Assembly: GCA_029781045.1 (NCBI GenBank)
Contig: JAKOXL010000029.1
Span: 150,627-214,626, forward strand
Reading direction: 5' to 3'
DNA length: 64,000 bases
Source of the DNA: Bacillota bacterium
Lineage (GTDB): Bacteria > Bacillota > UBA994 > UBA5500
Shown here: piece after piece, positions 1 to 9,727 of the stretch
How positions within the stretch are numbered: the stretch's first letter is position 1
How the letters are laid out: each line of letters starts with the position of its first letter
Program-made: the position numbers and the translations under genes
Notes under the pieces: generated by a model
Seen by the model: only the letters and a program-made list of their open reading frames with translations
What the model was told of the DNA's origin: nothing
Database searches by the model: none

Positions 1-318
1 TGCGTTCCCCAAGCCTAGCAGATTAGCGGCAAAATTCAACACTACATGCCTCATGGCCTCCTGATTGTTCCACAGCGACGGAAACAATGGTCGCAGAAAC
101 GGTGTTAATAAGCGAGCCAAGACTTGTAGCAAACCGGCCTTTTCGGCAACCCTTGCTATCCCCATCCAAAAGCTTAGCACTGCCAGCATAGCTAAGCTCA
201 AGTTGATGGCCTGCTCCCCTCCACTGACAATAGACTTGGCCACCACATCAATGCGACCGTTTACAGCCGCAGCCAGAATACCTCCTAAGATCATCAATAC
301 CCAAACAGAGTTCATCAT
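1..318 (-). CDS. spmA: Spore maturation protein A (nucleoside recognition domain), partial, runs off left edge
   Basis: Manual translation of the minus strand gives MNSVWVLMILGGILAAAVNGRIDVVAKSIVSGGEQAINLSLAMLAVLSFWMGIARVAEKAGLLQVLARLL...NFAANLLGLGNA, SpmA-like. ATGA overlap with the dacB stop. Missing from the ORF track because it has no stop in the window. Confidence 0.85.
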   Translation of the reverse strand, partial: MMNSVWVLMILGGILAAAVNGRIDVVAKSIVSGGEQAINLSLAMLAVLSFWMGIARVAEKAGLLQVLARLLTPFLRPLFPSLWNNQEAMRHVVLNFAANLLGLGNA

Positions 319-1475
319 TGGCTATTCCCCCTCCATAGTAGTTGGGAGAAGTTCTTCCAAAGCCCAGGCAACAGTTCTCGCCACCAATTTGGGGTTACAG
401 TCTGGTCGGAAACCAGTGGTATGCGGGCAACAGTTCTACCCTTTTCGATCACCAGCATGTAGCCAACTCTGTCCCCTCTTCTTAGTGGAGCTACGATTGG
501 CAACTCCAGTTGTACAAGATATTGTAGCTGCACCTGTTCACCCTTCCTGACGGGCCAGAAAAAGCTCTCCTCAGCCAACACGCCCACATTAGGCGGGTTC
601 CCTCTAGCCACCTCCACAGTAGCTATGTACTGGCCTGCTGAGAATAAACACAAAGGCCTGTAGTTGGCAAAGCCATAATCTAGTAGGGAGGCGGTTTCTC
701 CCCAATCATCGGGACTGTTTAGAACCACTGCCACCAGCCGTTGCCCAGAACGGCTGGCAGAGGCTACCAGGCAGTGGCCAGCAGCCCTAGTCCACCCGGT
801 CTTGACCCCGTCAGCCCCTGGATAGATCTCTAGCATGCGGTTCTTGTTATACCAGATACGAGGCGCACCTGTTCTTTCATCGGCAATAGAAATGCGAGTT
901 GTCGAGACGATGGCCCTAAACTGGGGATTACGTAGCGCATAGGCGCTGAGCATGGCGAGGTCATAGGCTGTTGTGTAATGGTTATTATCGGGTAGCCCAT
1001 GGGAGTTGGTGAAGTTCGTGTTCACCATTCCAAGCTCTCGCGCCTTAGCATTCATCAGCTCAGCGAAGGCACTAACACTCCCGGCCAAGTGCTCCGCAAT
1101 AGCAATGGCCGCGTCATTCCCCGAGCGTAGCATCAGACCATACACCAGATGCAGTAGTGACATTTGCTCGCCAGCAACCAGCCAAATGGAAGACGGTTCC
1201 ACTTTGACGGCGTTACTGCTGACGGTAACCAACTCATTCAGTCTGCCTGACTCTATGGCTAATATGGCTGTCATTATCTTGGTAGTACTAGCCATGGGCA
1301 ATTGCACATGCTCGTTCTTGCCATAGAGCAGGCGGCCACTATCCACGTCCATCAAAGCAGCCCCTTTAGCTCCGATCGTCGGTACGGCAGTTTGGTTTGC
1401 TAAGGCGACTGCTGGTACTAACACGTTCGAACACAGGAGTATTAACAGACATAGCACATACTGAGGCCTATGCAA
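315..1475 (-). CDS. dacB: D-alanyl-D-alanine carboxypeptidase, DacB-like (sporulation)
   Basis: SxxK (STTKIM), SGN and KTG motifs; signal peptide; located directly upstream of spmA as in the dacB-spmA-spmB arrangement. Confidence 0.85.
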   Translation of the reverse strand: MHRPQYVLCLLILLCSNVLVPAVALANQTAVPTIGAKGAALMDVDSGRLLYGKNEHVQLPMASTTKIMTAILAIESGRLNELVTVSSNAVKVEPSSIWLVAGEQMSLLHLVYGLMLRSGNDAAIAIAEHLAGSVSAFAELMNAKARELGMVNTNFTNSHGLPDNNHYTTAYDLAMLSAYALRNPQFRAIVSTTRISIADERTGAPRIWYNKNRMLEIYPGADGVKTGWTRAAGHCLVASASRSGQRLVAVVLNSPDDWGETASLLDYGFANYRPLCLFSAGQYIATVEVARGNPPNVGVLAEESFFWPVRKGEQVQLQYLVQLELPIVAPLRRGDRVGYMLVIEKGRTVARIPLVSDQTVTPNWWRELLPGLWKNFSQLLWRGNSQ

Positions 1476-1551
1476 CCAACTCCCTCCTTCCCTTGTCTCT
1501 TCTATGTATATGGACTGGCTAAGGAGCCTAGACCGTACAGCAAAAAGACAA

Positions 1552-1580
1552 AACCCTCTATCCGCCTAAGATAGAGGGTT
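1552..1580 (-). terminator. Rho-independent terminator downstream of ytfJ/gerW
   Basis: AACCCTCTAT-N9-ATAGAGGGTT stem, followed on the minus strand by TTGTCTTTTT. Confidence 0.75.
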
Positions 1581-1607
1581 AAACTTGAAGGAGTGTTTTC
1601 TAAGTCT

Positions 1608-2027
1608 CTATTCCATGAACTGCATGGTCTGTGGTGGTGTCTCTTGACGGCTCTTGCGACCGGCAAGCATCCCTTGAACTTGGCTGACCAGATGAGGCGC
1701 TAAGTCTACGAGGCGATCAACCATGCTATTAGCATCTACTGGTAGCATACGGATGTTACCGTTACCTACCACTAAAAAGCCTACTGGTTGCACCGAAACA
1801 CCTGCGCCAGTGCCACCACCAAATGGGTGACCAGCTCCTTCGCCCGCTTTGGGAGCTACAAACTCGCTGCCACCAGCTGCATAGCCAAAGGAAACACGGG
1901 AAATGGGCATTATAACGCTACCATCTGGTGTCTCCACTGGGTCACCCACGATGGTATTCACGTCAACCATTTCTTTCATGCTCTCCATGACCGTCTTCAT
2001 CAAGCCCTGAATTGGATGGTTGTCCAA
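1608..2027 (-). CDS. ytfJ: GerW/YtfJ family spore protein
   Basis: MDNHPIQGLMKTVMESMKEMVDVNTIVGDPVETPDGSVIMPISRVSFGYAAGG is typical of YtfJ/GerW. Confidence 0.88.
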   Translation of the reverse strand: MDNHPIQGLMKTVMESMKEMVDVNTIVGDPVETPDGSVIMPISRVSFGYAAGGSEFVAPKAGEGAGHPFGGGTGAGVSVQPVGFLVVGNGNIRMLPVDANSMVDRLVDLAPHLVSQVQGMLAGRKSRQETPPQTMQFME

Positions 2028-2033
2028 GGTGTT

Positions 2034-2582
2034 TCACCTCTTTCTTTGTCGAAACACTAGCATAAGCGGTTTCAGCTGTGCAGTTATAAGATGCACGATT
2101 CGCGTACTAACTATGCAGTGAAAAGAGGTGTAAAAGCAGGGTTCAGTAAAAACTGGGGCCAACTCTATATGCTTTGGTTCTCCTTTCCAGCCCTTGTTCT
2201 GCAGAAACGCTACCAACCAACCAATGAGTACCCAGCACAATCCCACAACTATACCTGTTAAGGCGGCATCGGCTGTACCAAATCGGATCTTCCAAGTGAA
2301 ATCTTCTACACGCGCGCTCTTGATTATCGACCATATCACTGGCCGTTGCAATCTACCTGACCGCGATAACCACTTGAAAGGAGACGACCGGCTGTTTCCT
2401 TCCGTTACTTCTCCATCCCCTTTGTTCCTCTCACCGCGATATAGTGGGATACCCCAAGGCCCACGCAGCAAGACTACTAGCTGGTCCTCTTTCCCTTCGC
2501 GCCAATAACTGAATTCAAGGGACACTTTTTGCATTAGGAGCAAAAACAGGGCAAAAAAAAGAATAGTAATCCGAAGCACCAC
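2034..2582 (-). CDS. DUF2953-like membrane protein
   Basis: N-terminal TM helix, basic central part, next to ytfJ as is common in Clostridia/Bacilli. Confidence 0.6.
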   Translation of the reverse strand: MVLRITILFFALFLLLMQKVSLEFSYWREGKEDQLVVLLRGPWGIPLYRGERNKGDGEVTEGNSRSSPFKWLSRSGRLQRPVIWSIIKSARVEDFTWKIRFGTADAALTGIVVGLCWVLIGWLVAFLQNKGWKGEPKHIELAPVFTEPCFYTSFHCIVSTRIVHLITAQLKPLMLVFRQRKR

Positions 2583-2639
2583 TATTATAGCTCCTCCCGG
2601 GATTCCTATTCTATAATTACCCTGTCTTGCAAGAAAATA

Positions 2640-3155
2640 CTAAAGCTGTAACTTACCCACGGCGGGCAGATCGTCCAAGGATTTCAAGCCAAAGTACTCC
2701 AAGAAGGCATCGCTAGTGGCATACAGGATTGGACGACCAATGGTATCCTTACGTCCAGCCTCAATAATCAACCCTCTTTCCAACAATGTAGCCAAAGCTT
2801 TCTCCACCTTTACCCCCCGAATCTCCTCAATCTCCGCCCTAGTTATTGGTTGTCTATAGGCGATAATGGCCAAGGTTTCAATGGTAGGTTTTGAAAGCTT
2901 ATACTGCCGTTTGGGCGCCAAGTTGGCCACCAGTTCAGCCAGTTCCGGCTTGGTGACTAATTGCCACCCTCCGGCTATAAAACGCAGCATGATACCACGT
3001 TCGCCGCTTTTTAAACTTTGGCTGTAGCGCTCCAGGGCTTGTTCACATTCCCACAATGGCATTTCCAAAACCTCTGCCAACTTATGTAGGCTCACCGGTT
3101 CGGCAGCAGCAAAGAGAATGGCTTCCAATAGAGCTTCTGGCTTAAATCGTCGCAT
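2640..3155 (-). CDS. scpB: Segregation and condensation protein B
   Basis: LEAILFAAAEPVS...YKLSKPTIETLAIIAYRQPITRAEIEEIRGV is ScpB-like; adjacent to scpA. Confidence 0.95.
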   Translation of the reverse strand: MRRFKPEALLEAILFAAAEPVSLHKLAEVLEMPLWECEQALERYSQSLKSGERGIMLRFIAGGWQLVTKPELAELVANLAPKRQYKLSKPTIETLAIIAYRQPITRAEIEEIRGVKVEKALATLLERGLIIEAGRKDTIGRPILYATSDAFLEYFGLKSLDDLPAVGKLQL

Positions 3156-3894
3156 TGGTCACCCTCCTGGCCAGCAATACTGGAGCTCCGTGCTTCTCCT
3201 GCCAAACGAGAATCCGTTGTAAGCGGATTAACTCCAGTACAGCTAAGAAAGTGGTTACAATCTCTTCCTTGCTTGCTTGTGCAGATAGCAAGTCTTGAAA
3301 AGACACGGTCTCCTCCGTCTGAGATAACCGATGTTCGATATAGCCCATCTGCTCACTGACCGAGTGGGTTTCGGCCGGTATTCGCATTGTCCCTGTTTGC
3401 TCCAGGTCTTTACAGGCCTCTTGCACCATTATGGCCAGCGTTAGCAAAGTCACACCCTTCAGAGGGTCATCCTGCTCCCCCGGTTTCACCTCTTCCACAT
3501 AACCTCGGGGATACAAAACCGCATTCCGTTCAGCCATCCGCTCCAGTTCTTCCGCCGCCTCTTTAAACCCTTCGTATAGCAACAAGCGGGTAATCAGAGC
3601 CTCCTCTTCATCCACAGGCTCACTATCCTGCTGCTCACTTTCCGGTCTCGGGAGTAGGAGACGCGCCTTTATACGAACAAGAGTAGAAGCCATGACCAAA
3701 AAGTCCCCTGCCTGTTCCACATCGATCCGCTCCAACTGACGTGTATAAGCCATGAATTGCTCACAAATGCTCTGAATGCGGATCTCCCAAACACTGATCT
3801 GGGAACGCCTCACCAACTGTAGTAACAGGTCCAACGGGCCCTCAAAAGACTCTAAAGCAACATTTATCGCCATATTACCATCACATCCTACCAC
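3142..3894 (-). CDS. scpA: Segregation and condensation protein A
   Basis: FEGPLDLLLQLVRRSQISVWEI...DFLVMASTLVRIKARLLLP is ScpA-like. Confidence 0.95.
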   Translation of the reverse strand: MVGCDGNMAINVALESFEGPLDLLLQLVRRSQISVWEIRIQSICEQFMAYTRQLERIDVEQAGDFLVMASTLVRIKARLLLPRPESEQQDSEPVDEEEALITRLLLYEGFKEAAEELERMAERNAVLYPRGYVEEVKPGEQDDPLKGVTLLTLAIMVQEACKDLEQTGTMRIPAETHSVSEQMGYIEHRLSQTEETVSFQDLLSAQASKEEIVTTFLAVLELIRLQRILVWQEKHGAPVLLARRVTNATI

Positions 3895-4520
3895 AGACCC
3901 AAAAGCGCAAATATAACCCTTTGGTACAGAAGCATAACGCTCTCAGCAATACGACCTATCGTCTGATTAACTAACCCAGAGGAAATAGCCAACACTAGGA
4001 TTATGAAACCATATTGACTGATGCTGTCTAGATAACGGTATACCGTGCCCCGGGGCAAAAAAAGAAAGAGTAGTTTAGAACCGTCAAGCGGAGGTATGGG
4101 AAGAAGGTTAAAAGCTGCAAAGTATACGTTATACACGAGTAACCATTGGAACAGTCTTGTTAACGGCGAAGGTCCCACGTTGGTCAGAAGAACGAAGTAA
4201 AACCAAGCAGCCAAAAACCCCAACAACAAGTTCATGGCTGGCCCGGCCAGAGCTACCCACGCCATTCCCCGTTCCCGATCATCAAAGTTGTAGGGGTTGA
4301 TTTCCACCGGTTTCGCCCAGCCAAACCTAAAAAGGAGCAGCATCAAGAATCCGATAGGGTCAAGGTGACTGGCGGGATTTAAAGAAAGTCGACCTCTCAC
4401 TCTAGGTGTAAGGTCCCCCAAGCGGTAGGCCGCCCAGGCGTGGGCATACTCATGTAAAGTCAATGCAATTAAAAGGGCCGGAATTTGCAAGAAAATATCG
4501 GGAGTAAACCTCGTTAACAT
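3888..4520 (-). CDS. Site-2 protease family (M50) membrane protease
   Basis: HEYAHAWAAYRLGD (HExxH) and NLLPIPPLDGSK motifs. Confidence 0.9.
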   Translation of the reverse strand: MLTRFTPDIFLQIPALLIALTLHEYAHAWAAYRLGDLTPRVRGRLSLNPASHLDPIGFLMLLLFRFGWAKPVEINPYNFDDRERGMAWVALAGPAMNLLLGFLAAWFYFVLLTNVGPSPLTRLFQWLLVYNVYFAAFNLLPIPPLDGSKLLFLFLPRGTVYRYLDSISQYGFIILVLAISSGLVNQTIGRIAESVMLLYQRVIFALLGLW

Positions 4521-4522
4521 AA

Positions 4523-7177
4523 CTATCTTCCTTCCTCTAGCGTCAGCAGAAGCTGACGAGCCAACTCCAACTCCTGTTCTTTGTTGACAACTTGGCCGTT
4601 CAAACGCGCCATATGTAGCTCGCGCAGAACCTGGCCGACCTGTGGGCCTGGCCTGAAACCGATTCCTAAGAGGTCATGTCCATCCACTTCCGGGCGAATG
4701 TGGACTAGACGCTCCCAGTACAGGCCCAACTTCTTCTTTACTGCCATTCCGTGTAACACCGCCACTGCCACCTGACACTCAGCCGACTTGTCAGTCAGTA
4801 TTTGAAACACCTCTTCCCCGTCTGTCGCCTCAGCCAACTCGGTGGACAGGCGGCTGCGGCAGTCAGAGAAGGACAGAAGCAGTTCACGTTCTCGTTTAGT
4901 GAGAGCCAGTTGTTTCGGCCATGTTTGCAACTGCTCTTCCTTTGTGCCTGTAGAAAGCAACAGTAGATACACTAACCAGCGACTCAATTTTACATCGGAC
5001 TGCAGTTTTTCGAACCAATCGATGTAGTTCTGAGCCTCATGTAAATGAGCAATCAGCTCATCGGTCAGCTGTAACCCCGGCAGCAGGGCAGACCAGATAC
5101 CTAGCTCATCCATACGCAGAATTATAAATGGCGCCTTGTCCTCAGACAATAATTGCACCAACTCAGTCCTAATTCGCTCCGCGGGAACCTTCTCCAGAAG
5201 CCGATGCTCCAACGCATTCATAAGGAAACCTTTGGTTTCTGGCTCTATCTCAAAACCATAGCGCTGCTCGAAACGGATTGCCCGCAGAATACGGGTCGGG
5301 TCTTCCACAAAACTTAGGTTAAAGAGTACGCGCACAATCCCAGCTTCAAGATCAGCACGCCCACCAAAGAAGTCGTAGAACTCCCCGAAGTGGGTCCCGT
5401 GCAGCGCAATGGCCATGGTGTTGATGGTGAAATCCCGCCGGTATAGGTCTTGCTTGAGAGTAGCCTGTTCCACTTCTGGCATAGCCGCCGGACTGACGTA
5501 AAACTCGGATCGCGCCGTGACCAGATCTATGCGTACACCCTCGGGCTGTTCAATTGTGGCTGTGCCGAATAGGGGATTGGTCTTGACTGCGGCACCAAAA
5601 ACCCTACCTAGCTGCTGAGCGAACTCCAGAGCCGAAGGCTCAACCACAATGTCAATATCGTGGTTGGGCATGTTGAGCATCAGATCCCTCACTACGCCAC
5701 CTACCAGATAGGCCCGTACTTGGTGACGAGCAGCCTCCTGACCAATCAGCAAAAGCAAGCCCTGCAGTCGACGCGGCATACGCTCATTAATGAGCTCGGA
5801 CACCATTTGTCCGCTCTGAAACCCATCCACATATGAGCGTTCATTCATCTGATACCAATAGGGATAACTACGCCCATGCAGGGCCCTCAAGACATCGCTG
5901 CGAGTCACAATCCCCAGAAGTCGACCATCGCAATCGACTACGGGTAGTCGGCCAATGTCTTTGCCGACAAGAAGTCGTTGTATCTCATTCAGCGAAGCGT
6001 CAGGGGAAACGGTCACCACTTGTCGGGACATGAATCCTTTCACTGGAGTATGGGCTAGTCCATGATGGATGGACTTATCTACATCGCGGCGAGTTATTAC
6101 TCCCACTAGCTGGCCGTTGGCAAGTACCGGCAGACCATTATGGCCATAGCGTAACATGGTCTGCCCTACTTCCTCCATGGTTGCCTCGGGATGAGTGGTA
6201 TGTACTGGATGAGTCATAATGTGGGTAGCCTTAATAGGTGGAACAAGTTTACTCTCTAAGTAGGTAACCAATTGATCCCTCAGTTCCAAGAGCGATCGTC
6301 CTTTGATAGTAGCAGCAGCTGCCAATGGATGGCCAGCACCCCCAAAATGGCCGACTATTTCATCCACTGGTAGATGGCTTAGACGGCTACGGCCCGTAAG
6401 GTGCACTCGACCATCCATCTCCACCAAGCAGAACACCAAGTCCGCATCTTCGATAGTCGCTAGGCGTTCGGTTAGCAAGCCAAGGCCATCCAAATAGTGG
6501 TCAATGGAACATAGAGTGATAAGTATGCTGACGCCATGGTGATATAGGTGCTCCGAATTGGCCAGCAACTCCTCTAACAACTGGCGTTGATCCTGGTTTA
6601 GGGGGCTGTACATATATCGATGAATGATCTCTAGTCTGGCACCTGCGGCCAAGAGATATCGCACCGCATCCAAGTCCGCCATCGTGGTGTTAGGCCCCGA
6701 TAGCGAGGCAGTGTCTGCATACACACCAAGAGCCATTATGGTTGCTTCCGTCTCGTTGGGTACAATTCCCCGCATGGCCAACTGGTTTACCAAGAAACTG
6801 GTTATCGCTCCAACCTGAACCTGATGTACTTTGGCGTGGGCAATAGGCTCCGATGGTGAGGGGTAGTGATCGAAAATGGTCACCTGGACATCCGGCCGTT
6901 CTAATAGGGCTTTAAACCGCCCTAGACGACTGGCCTGCTGGGTATCCACAATGATCAGTTCCTTAACCGTACCAAGACTTAGCATTTCTGGAGCTTTGAT
7001 GGGCAAGGCATCTTTGTACAAGGAATATAACTCGCGCACAGGGCGGCTAAGGTGGCCGGGGAAATAAAGGGCTGCTTGGGGGTAAAGCAGAGAAGCAGCC
7101 AACATGGCACCTAAGCCGTCAAAACCTGTATTCACATGGGTTGTAATCACCTGCACAACTAAATCCCCCCCTTTCAC
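4523..7177 (-). CDS. DHH/DHHA1 - CBS - CBS - CCA tRNA nucleotidyltransferase (poly(A) polymerase-like) fusion
   Basis: DHHA1 motif GGAGHPLAAAA; two CBS repeats (THIMTHPVHTTHPEATMEEV..., GFMSRQVVTVSPDASLNEI...); nucleotidyltransferase motif YLVGGVVRDLMLNMPNHDIDIVVE. Confidence 0.88.
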   Translation of the reverse strand: MKGGDLVVQVITTHVNTGFDGLGAMLAASLLYPQAALYFPGHLSRPVRELYSLYKDALPIKAPEMLSLGTVKELIIVDTQQASRLGRFKALLERPDVQVTIFDHYPSPSEPIAHAKVHQVQVGAITSFLVNQLAMRGIVPNETEATIMALGVYADTASLSGPNTTMADLDAVRYLLAAGARLEIIHRYMYSPLNQDQRQLLEELLANSEHLYHHGVSILITLCSIDHYLDGLGLLTERLATIEDADLVFCLVEMDGRVHLTGRSRLSHLPVDEIVGHFGGAGHPLAAAATIKGRSLLELRDQLVTYLESKLVPPIKATHIMTHPVHTTHPEATMEEVGQTMLRYGHNGLPVLANGQLVGVITRRDVDKSIHHGLAHTPVKGFMSRQVVTVSPDASLNEIQRLLVGKDIGRLPVVDCDGRLLGIVTRSDVLRALHGRSYPYWYQMNERSYVDGFQSGQMVSELINERMPRRLQGLLLLIGQEAARHQVRAYLVGGVVRDLMLNMPNHDIDIVVEPSALEFAQQLGRVFGAAVKTNPLFGTATIEQPEGVRIDLVTARSEFYVSPAAMPEVEQATLKQDLYRRDFTINTMAIALHGTHFGEFYDFFGGRADLEAGIVRVLFNLSFVEDPTRILRAIRFEQRYGFEIEPETKGFLMNALEHRLLEKVPAERIRTELVQLLSEDKAPFIILRMDELGIWSALLPGLQLTDELIAHLHEAQNYIDWFEKLQSDVKLSRWLVYLLLLSTGTKEEQLQTWPKQLALTKRERELLLSFSDCRSRLSTELAEATDGEEVFQILTDKSAECQVAVAVLHGMAVKKKLGLYWERLVHIRPEVDGHDLLGIGFRPGPQVGQVLRELHMARLNGQVVNKEQELELARQLLLTLEEGR

Positions 7178-7261
7178 CTACTCTTGATTATACATGTATT
7201 CTCCACCTGTTTCCAGCTGGCAGTGAAATGGAGGATGGATCAGGGGACAAAGGAGGCCCTC

Positions 7262-7615
7262 CTAGTCCTTGGGATTGAAAAGCAGTGCCACCAGAAACCC
7301 AAAAATGATTGCTGCCGTGATTCCTGCGCTGGTTAGATCAAATATGCCAGCCAATACTCCCACCCATCCGTGGGTTTCTAGCTCCCGTAAAGCACCCTGC
7401 ACCAGTTGATGACCGAAGGAGGTTATGGGAACTGTAGCTCCTGCTCCAGCAAACCTGACCAATGGCTCGTACAACCCCAGCCCGGATAGAATGCCTCCAA
7501 GAACCACAAAGAGAGTTAGGACATGGGCGGGGGTAAGGGTTGTCAGGTCAAAGAGAAGTTGTGCTAAAGCACAAATAAGCCCGCCGACAAAGAACGCTGT
7601 TACATAATTACCCAA
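7262..7615 (-). CDS. spoVAE: Stage V sporulation protein AE
   Basis: SpoVAC/AE-type membrane protein with FAGAGATVPITSFG; third gene of spoVAC-AD-AE. Confidence 0.92.
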   Translation of the reverse strand: MGNYVTAFFVGGLICALAQLLFDLTTLTPAHVLTLFVVLGGILSGLGLYEPLVRFAGAGATVPITSFGHQLVQGALRELETHGWVGVLAGIFDLTSAGITAAIIFGFLVALLFNPKD

Positions 7616-8651
7616 GAGCCACTCCTCCCTTCGTTACCTGCTCCAAGACCAGCGCGTGGGCAATGCATGGAATCGATTCTCCTTGCTGAAAAGTTAGAGG
7701 ACTTAACAGAGCGCCGGTGGCAATAACCAAAACTCTCTTTAGTTCGCCCCGCAAGAGCTGGGGGCAAATGCTGGCCAATGTAACCACCGCCGAGCAAGCA
7801 CAACCGCTACCACCGGAAAACACAGGCTGGCGTTCCCGATCATATATTCTGCAACCACAGTCATCATACTTGCCCTGCAAATCAACCCCTGCCGACTCAG
7901 CCAGTTCCAGCATGATCTTTCTTCCCACCTCGGCTAGGTCGCCGGTAAGGATCAAGTCATAGTCATCTACTGTGCGTCCCGTATCCAGAAAGTGGCGCTG
8001 CAGAGTATCCATGGCAGCCGGGGCCATGGCTGATCCCATATCGAACGGATCCTTAATACCTAAGTCCATCACCCGTCCGATGGTGAAGTGAGTGATGGCG
8101 GGGAACTTAGGGTCGTTTGCTTGCGCAACTAGGGCGGCGCCGCTGCCAGTAACCGTGTACTGAGAATACGGTGGCCTTTGCCCGCCGTATTCCGTAGGAT
8201 AGCGATACTGACGCTCGCTGGTGCCATAGTGGCTGGAAACGGCAGCGACGGCACGAGTAGCATATCCGCCATCAACAAGTGTGGCAGCCAGTCCCAAAGA
8301 TTCGGCGAAACTGGAGCACGCACCATAAAGACCCAAAAAGGGAATACCCAAATCACGTGCAGCGAAGTTGCAGGTAATAATCTGGTTTAATAAATCACCT
8401 GCCAACATAAAGTCCACTTCCTGACTTGTAAGGCCTGCCTTACTAATGGCCAGATTGATAGCTTCTTTCATCATGGCACGCTCGCTGGCTTCCCAACTCT
8501 TCTGACCAAGGGTCTGGTCGGGATGAACCACGTCAAAGCAGTCACCAAGGGGACCTTCCCCTTCCAGTGGCCCAACAACGGTTGCAGCCGCTGCTATCCG
8601 CGGTAACGTTTGAAAGGCTAATGTTTGGGCTCCCAACTTGCGCTTGTGCAT
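7608..8651 (-). CDS. spoVAD: Stage V sporulation protein AD
   Basis: Thiolase-like fold: GDLLNQIITCNFAARDLGIPFLGLYGACSSFAESL. Confidence 0.95.
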   Translation of the reverse strand: MHKRKLGAQTLAFQTLPRIAAAATVVGPLEGEGPLGDCFDVVHPDQTLGQKSWEASERAMMKEAINLAISKAGLTSQEVDFMLAGDLLNQIITCNFAARDLGIPFLGLYGACSSFAESLGLAATLVDGGYATRAVAAVSSHYGTSERQYRYPTEYGGQRPPYSQYTVTGSGAALVAQANDPKFPAITHFTIGRVMDLGIKDPFDMGSAMAPAAMDTLQRHFLDTGRTVDDYDLILTGDLAEVGRKIMLELAESAGVDLQGKYDDCGCRIYDRERQPVFSGGSGCACSAVVTLASICPQLLRGELKRVLVIATGALLSPLTFQQGESIPCIAHALVLEQVTKGGVALG

Positions 8652-8661
8652 ACTTAACCTC

Positions 8662-9135
8662 CTAACGCAGCAGTGCCTTTATGATTCCAACCACAAATGC
8701 CGTAACCGCCCCATACACGATGACAGGTCCAGCTAATGAAAACATCCTAGCCCCCACTCCCAGCACCAGCCCTTCTCGCTTAAACTCAAGGGCAGCTGAA
8801 ACCACCGAGTTTGCAAACCCGGTGACCGGTACCGCAGAGCCGGCTCCAGCAAACTGGCCTATAACATCATAGACACCTAGCCCGGTCAATACCGCCGATA
8901 TTAGAATCAAGGTGGCTGCCGTGGGGTTTCCCACGTCCTCTGGGGAGAAACCCAATCGCAGATAGAGCTGGGTAATGGCTTGCCCGAGAACGCAGATCAG
9001 CCCTCCAACCAGGTACGCCACCAAGACATTGCGCACCACCGGCGTCTTCGGCTTCTGGCGCTGAGCAAGATCCTTGTATTCCTGTTCCAAGACTTCCTGA
9101 CGCTTAACGGCCCTTTTCTTAGCGCGTGCGGCCAT
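8662..9135 (-). CDS. spoVAC: Stage V sporulation protein AC
   Basis: LVAYLVGGLICVLGQ...FAGAGSAVPVTGFANSV. Confidence 0.93.
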   Translation of the reverse strand: MAARAKKRAVKRQEVLEQEYKDLAQRQKPKTPVVRNVLVAYLVGGLICVLGQAITQLYLRLGFSPEDVGNPTAATLILISAVLTGLGVYDVIGQFAGAGSAVPVTGFANSVVSAALEFKREGLVLGVGARMFSLAGPVIVYGAVTAFVVGIIKALLR

Positions 9136-9174
9136 TGCAGCACTAACCCTCCTATCCTTCTCCAGCGAAAAATA

Positions 9175-9192
9175 CCCAGGCGATGGCCTGGG
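9175..9192 (-). terminator. Rho-independent terminator downstream of the dodecin gene
   Basis: CCCAGG-N6-CCTGGG then TATTTTT on the minus strand. Confidence 0.6.
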
Positions 9193-9200
9193 CGGCGAAG

Positions 9201-9410
9201 CTAACCTTGTTCAGATACAAAAGCTACTTTTACATTGGCTTTATAATCAACGATTTTCCCATCAACCACGTCACCGGTAAAGTTGTATACTTCTACCCCT
9301 GTAATATTAGGGTATTGACGTGATGCCTGCTCAACTGCTTTCCTTACCGCATCTTCAAAGCTCTCCTTCGACTCTCCAACGAGTTCCATTACCTTGACCA
9401 ATGGGCTCAT
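9201..9410 (-). CDS. Dodecin family protein
   Basis: 69 aa: VKVMELVGESKESFEDAVRKAVEQASRQYPNITGVEVYNFTGDVVDGKIVDYKANVKVAF. Confidence 0.88.
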   Translation of the reverse strand: MSPLVKVMELVGESKESFEDAVRKAVEQASRQYPNITGVEVYNFTGDVVDGKIVDYKANVKVAFVSEQG

Positions 9411-9613
9411 ACCATCACTCTCCTTGATTCAATGTAGTAGTAGGGGTGCACCAACCGCTGAGGGGTCGGGTTAAGTCCGGGCTGCATTACTAGAATACCT
9501 CCCTGTGGAATGCGGTCCACGGAATTGGACCACACAATCCAGATAGCCAACACTGCCAGTAGCAGAAGCAGCGATAGCAATACGGCCCTATGTCGCGCTT
9601 GAGAGAACATCAC
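9407..9613 (-). CDS. Small single-TM membrane protein, unknown
   Basis: 68 aa with one TM helix; ATGA overlap with the dodecin gene. Confidence 0.6.
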   Translation of the reverse strand: MMFSQARHRAVLLSLLLLLAVLAIWIVWSNSVDRIPQGGILVMQPGLNPTPQRLVHPYYYIESRRVMV

Positions 9614-9681
9614 GGTTGGTCACCTCATTTCTGAGTGTTTATCGTTGTTAGTATAAGCATCCCTGCTGGGAATTAAACAGA

Positions 9682-9718
9682 AACCGTGCCGAATGCTCAG
9701 CATTCAATCGGCACGGTT
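9682..9718 (-). terminator. Rho-independent terminator downstream of sigF
   Basis: AACCGTGCCGA / TCGGCACGGTT 11-bp stem followed by TCTGTTTAAT on the minus strand. Confidence 0.75.
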
Positions 9719-9727
9719 ACAGGCACT

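Noticed and set aside
65-550. 161-aa plus-strand ORF
   Set aside because: Antisense to spmA and dacB, which carry clear family motifs and an ATGA overlap.
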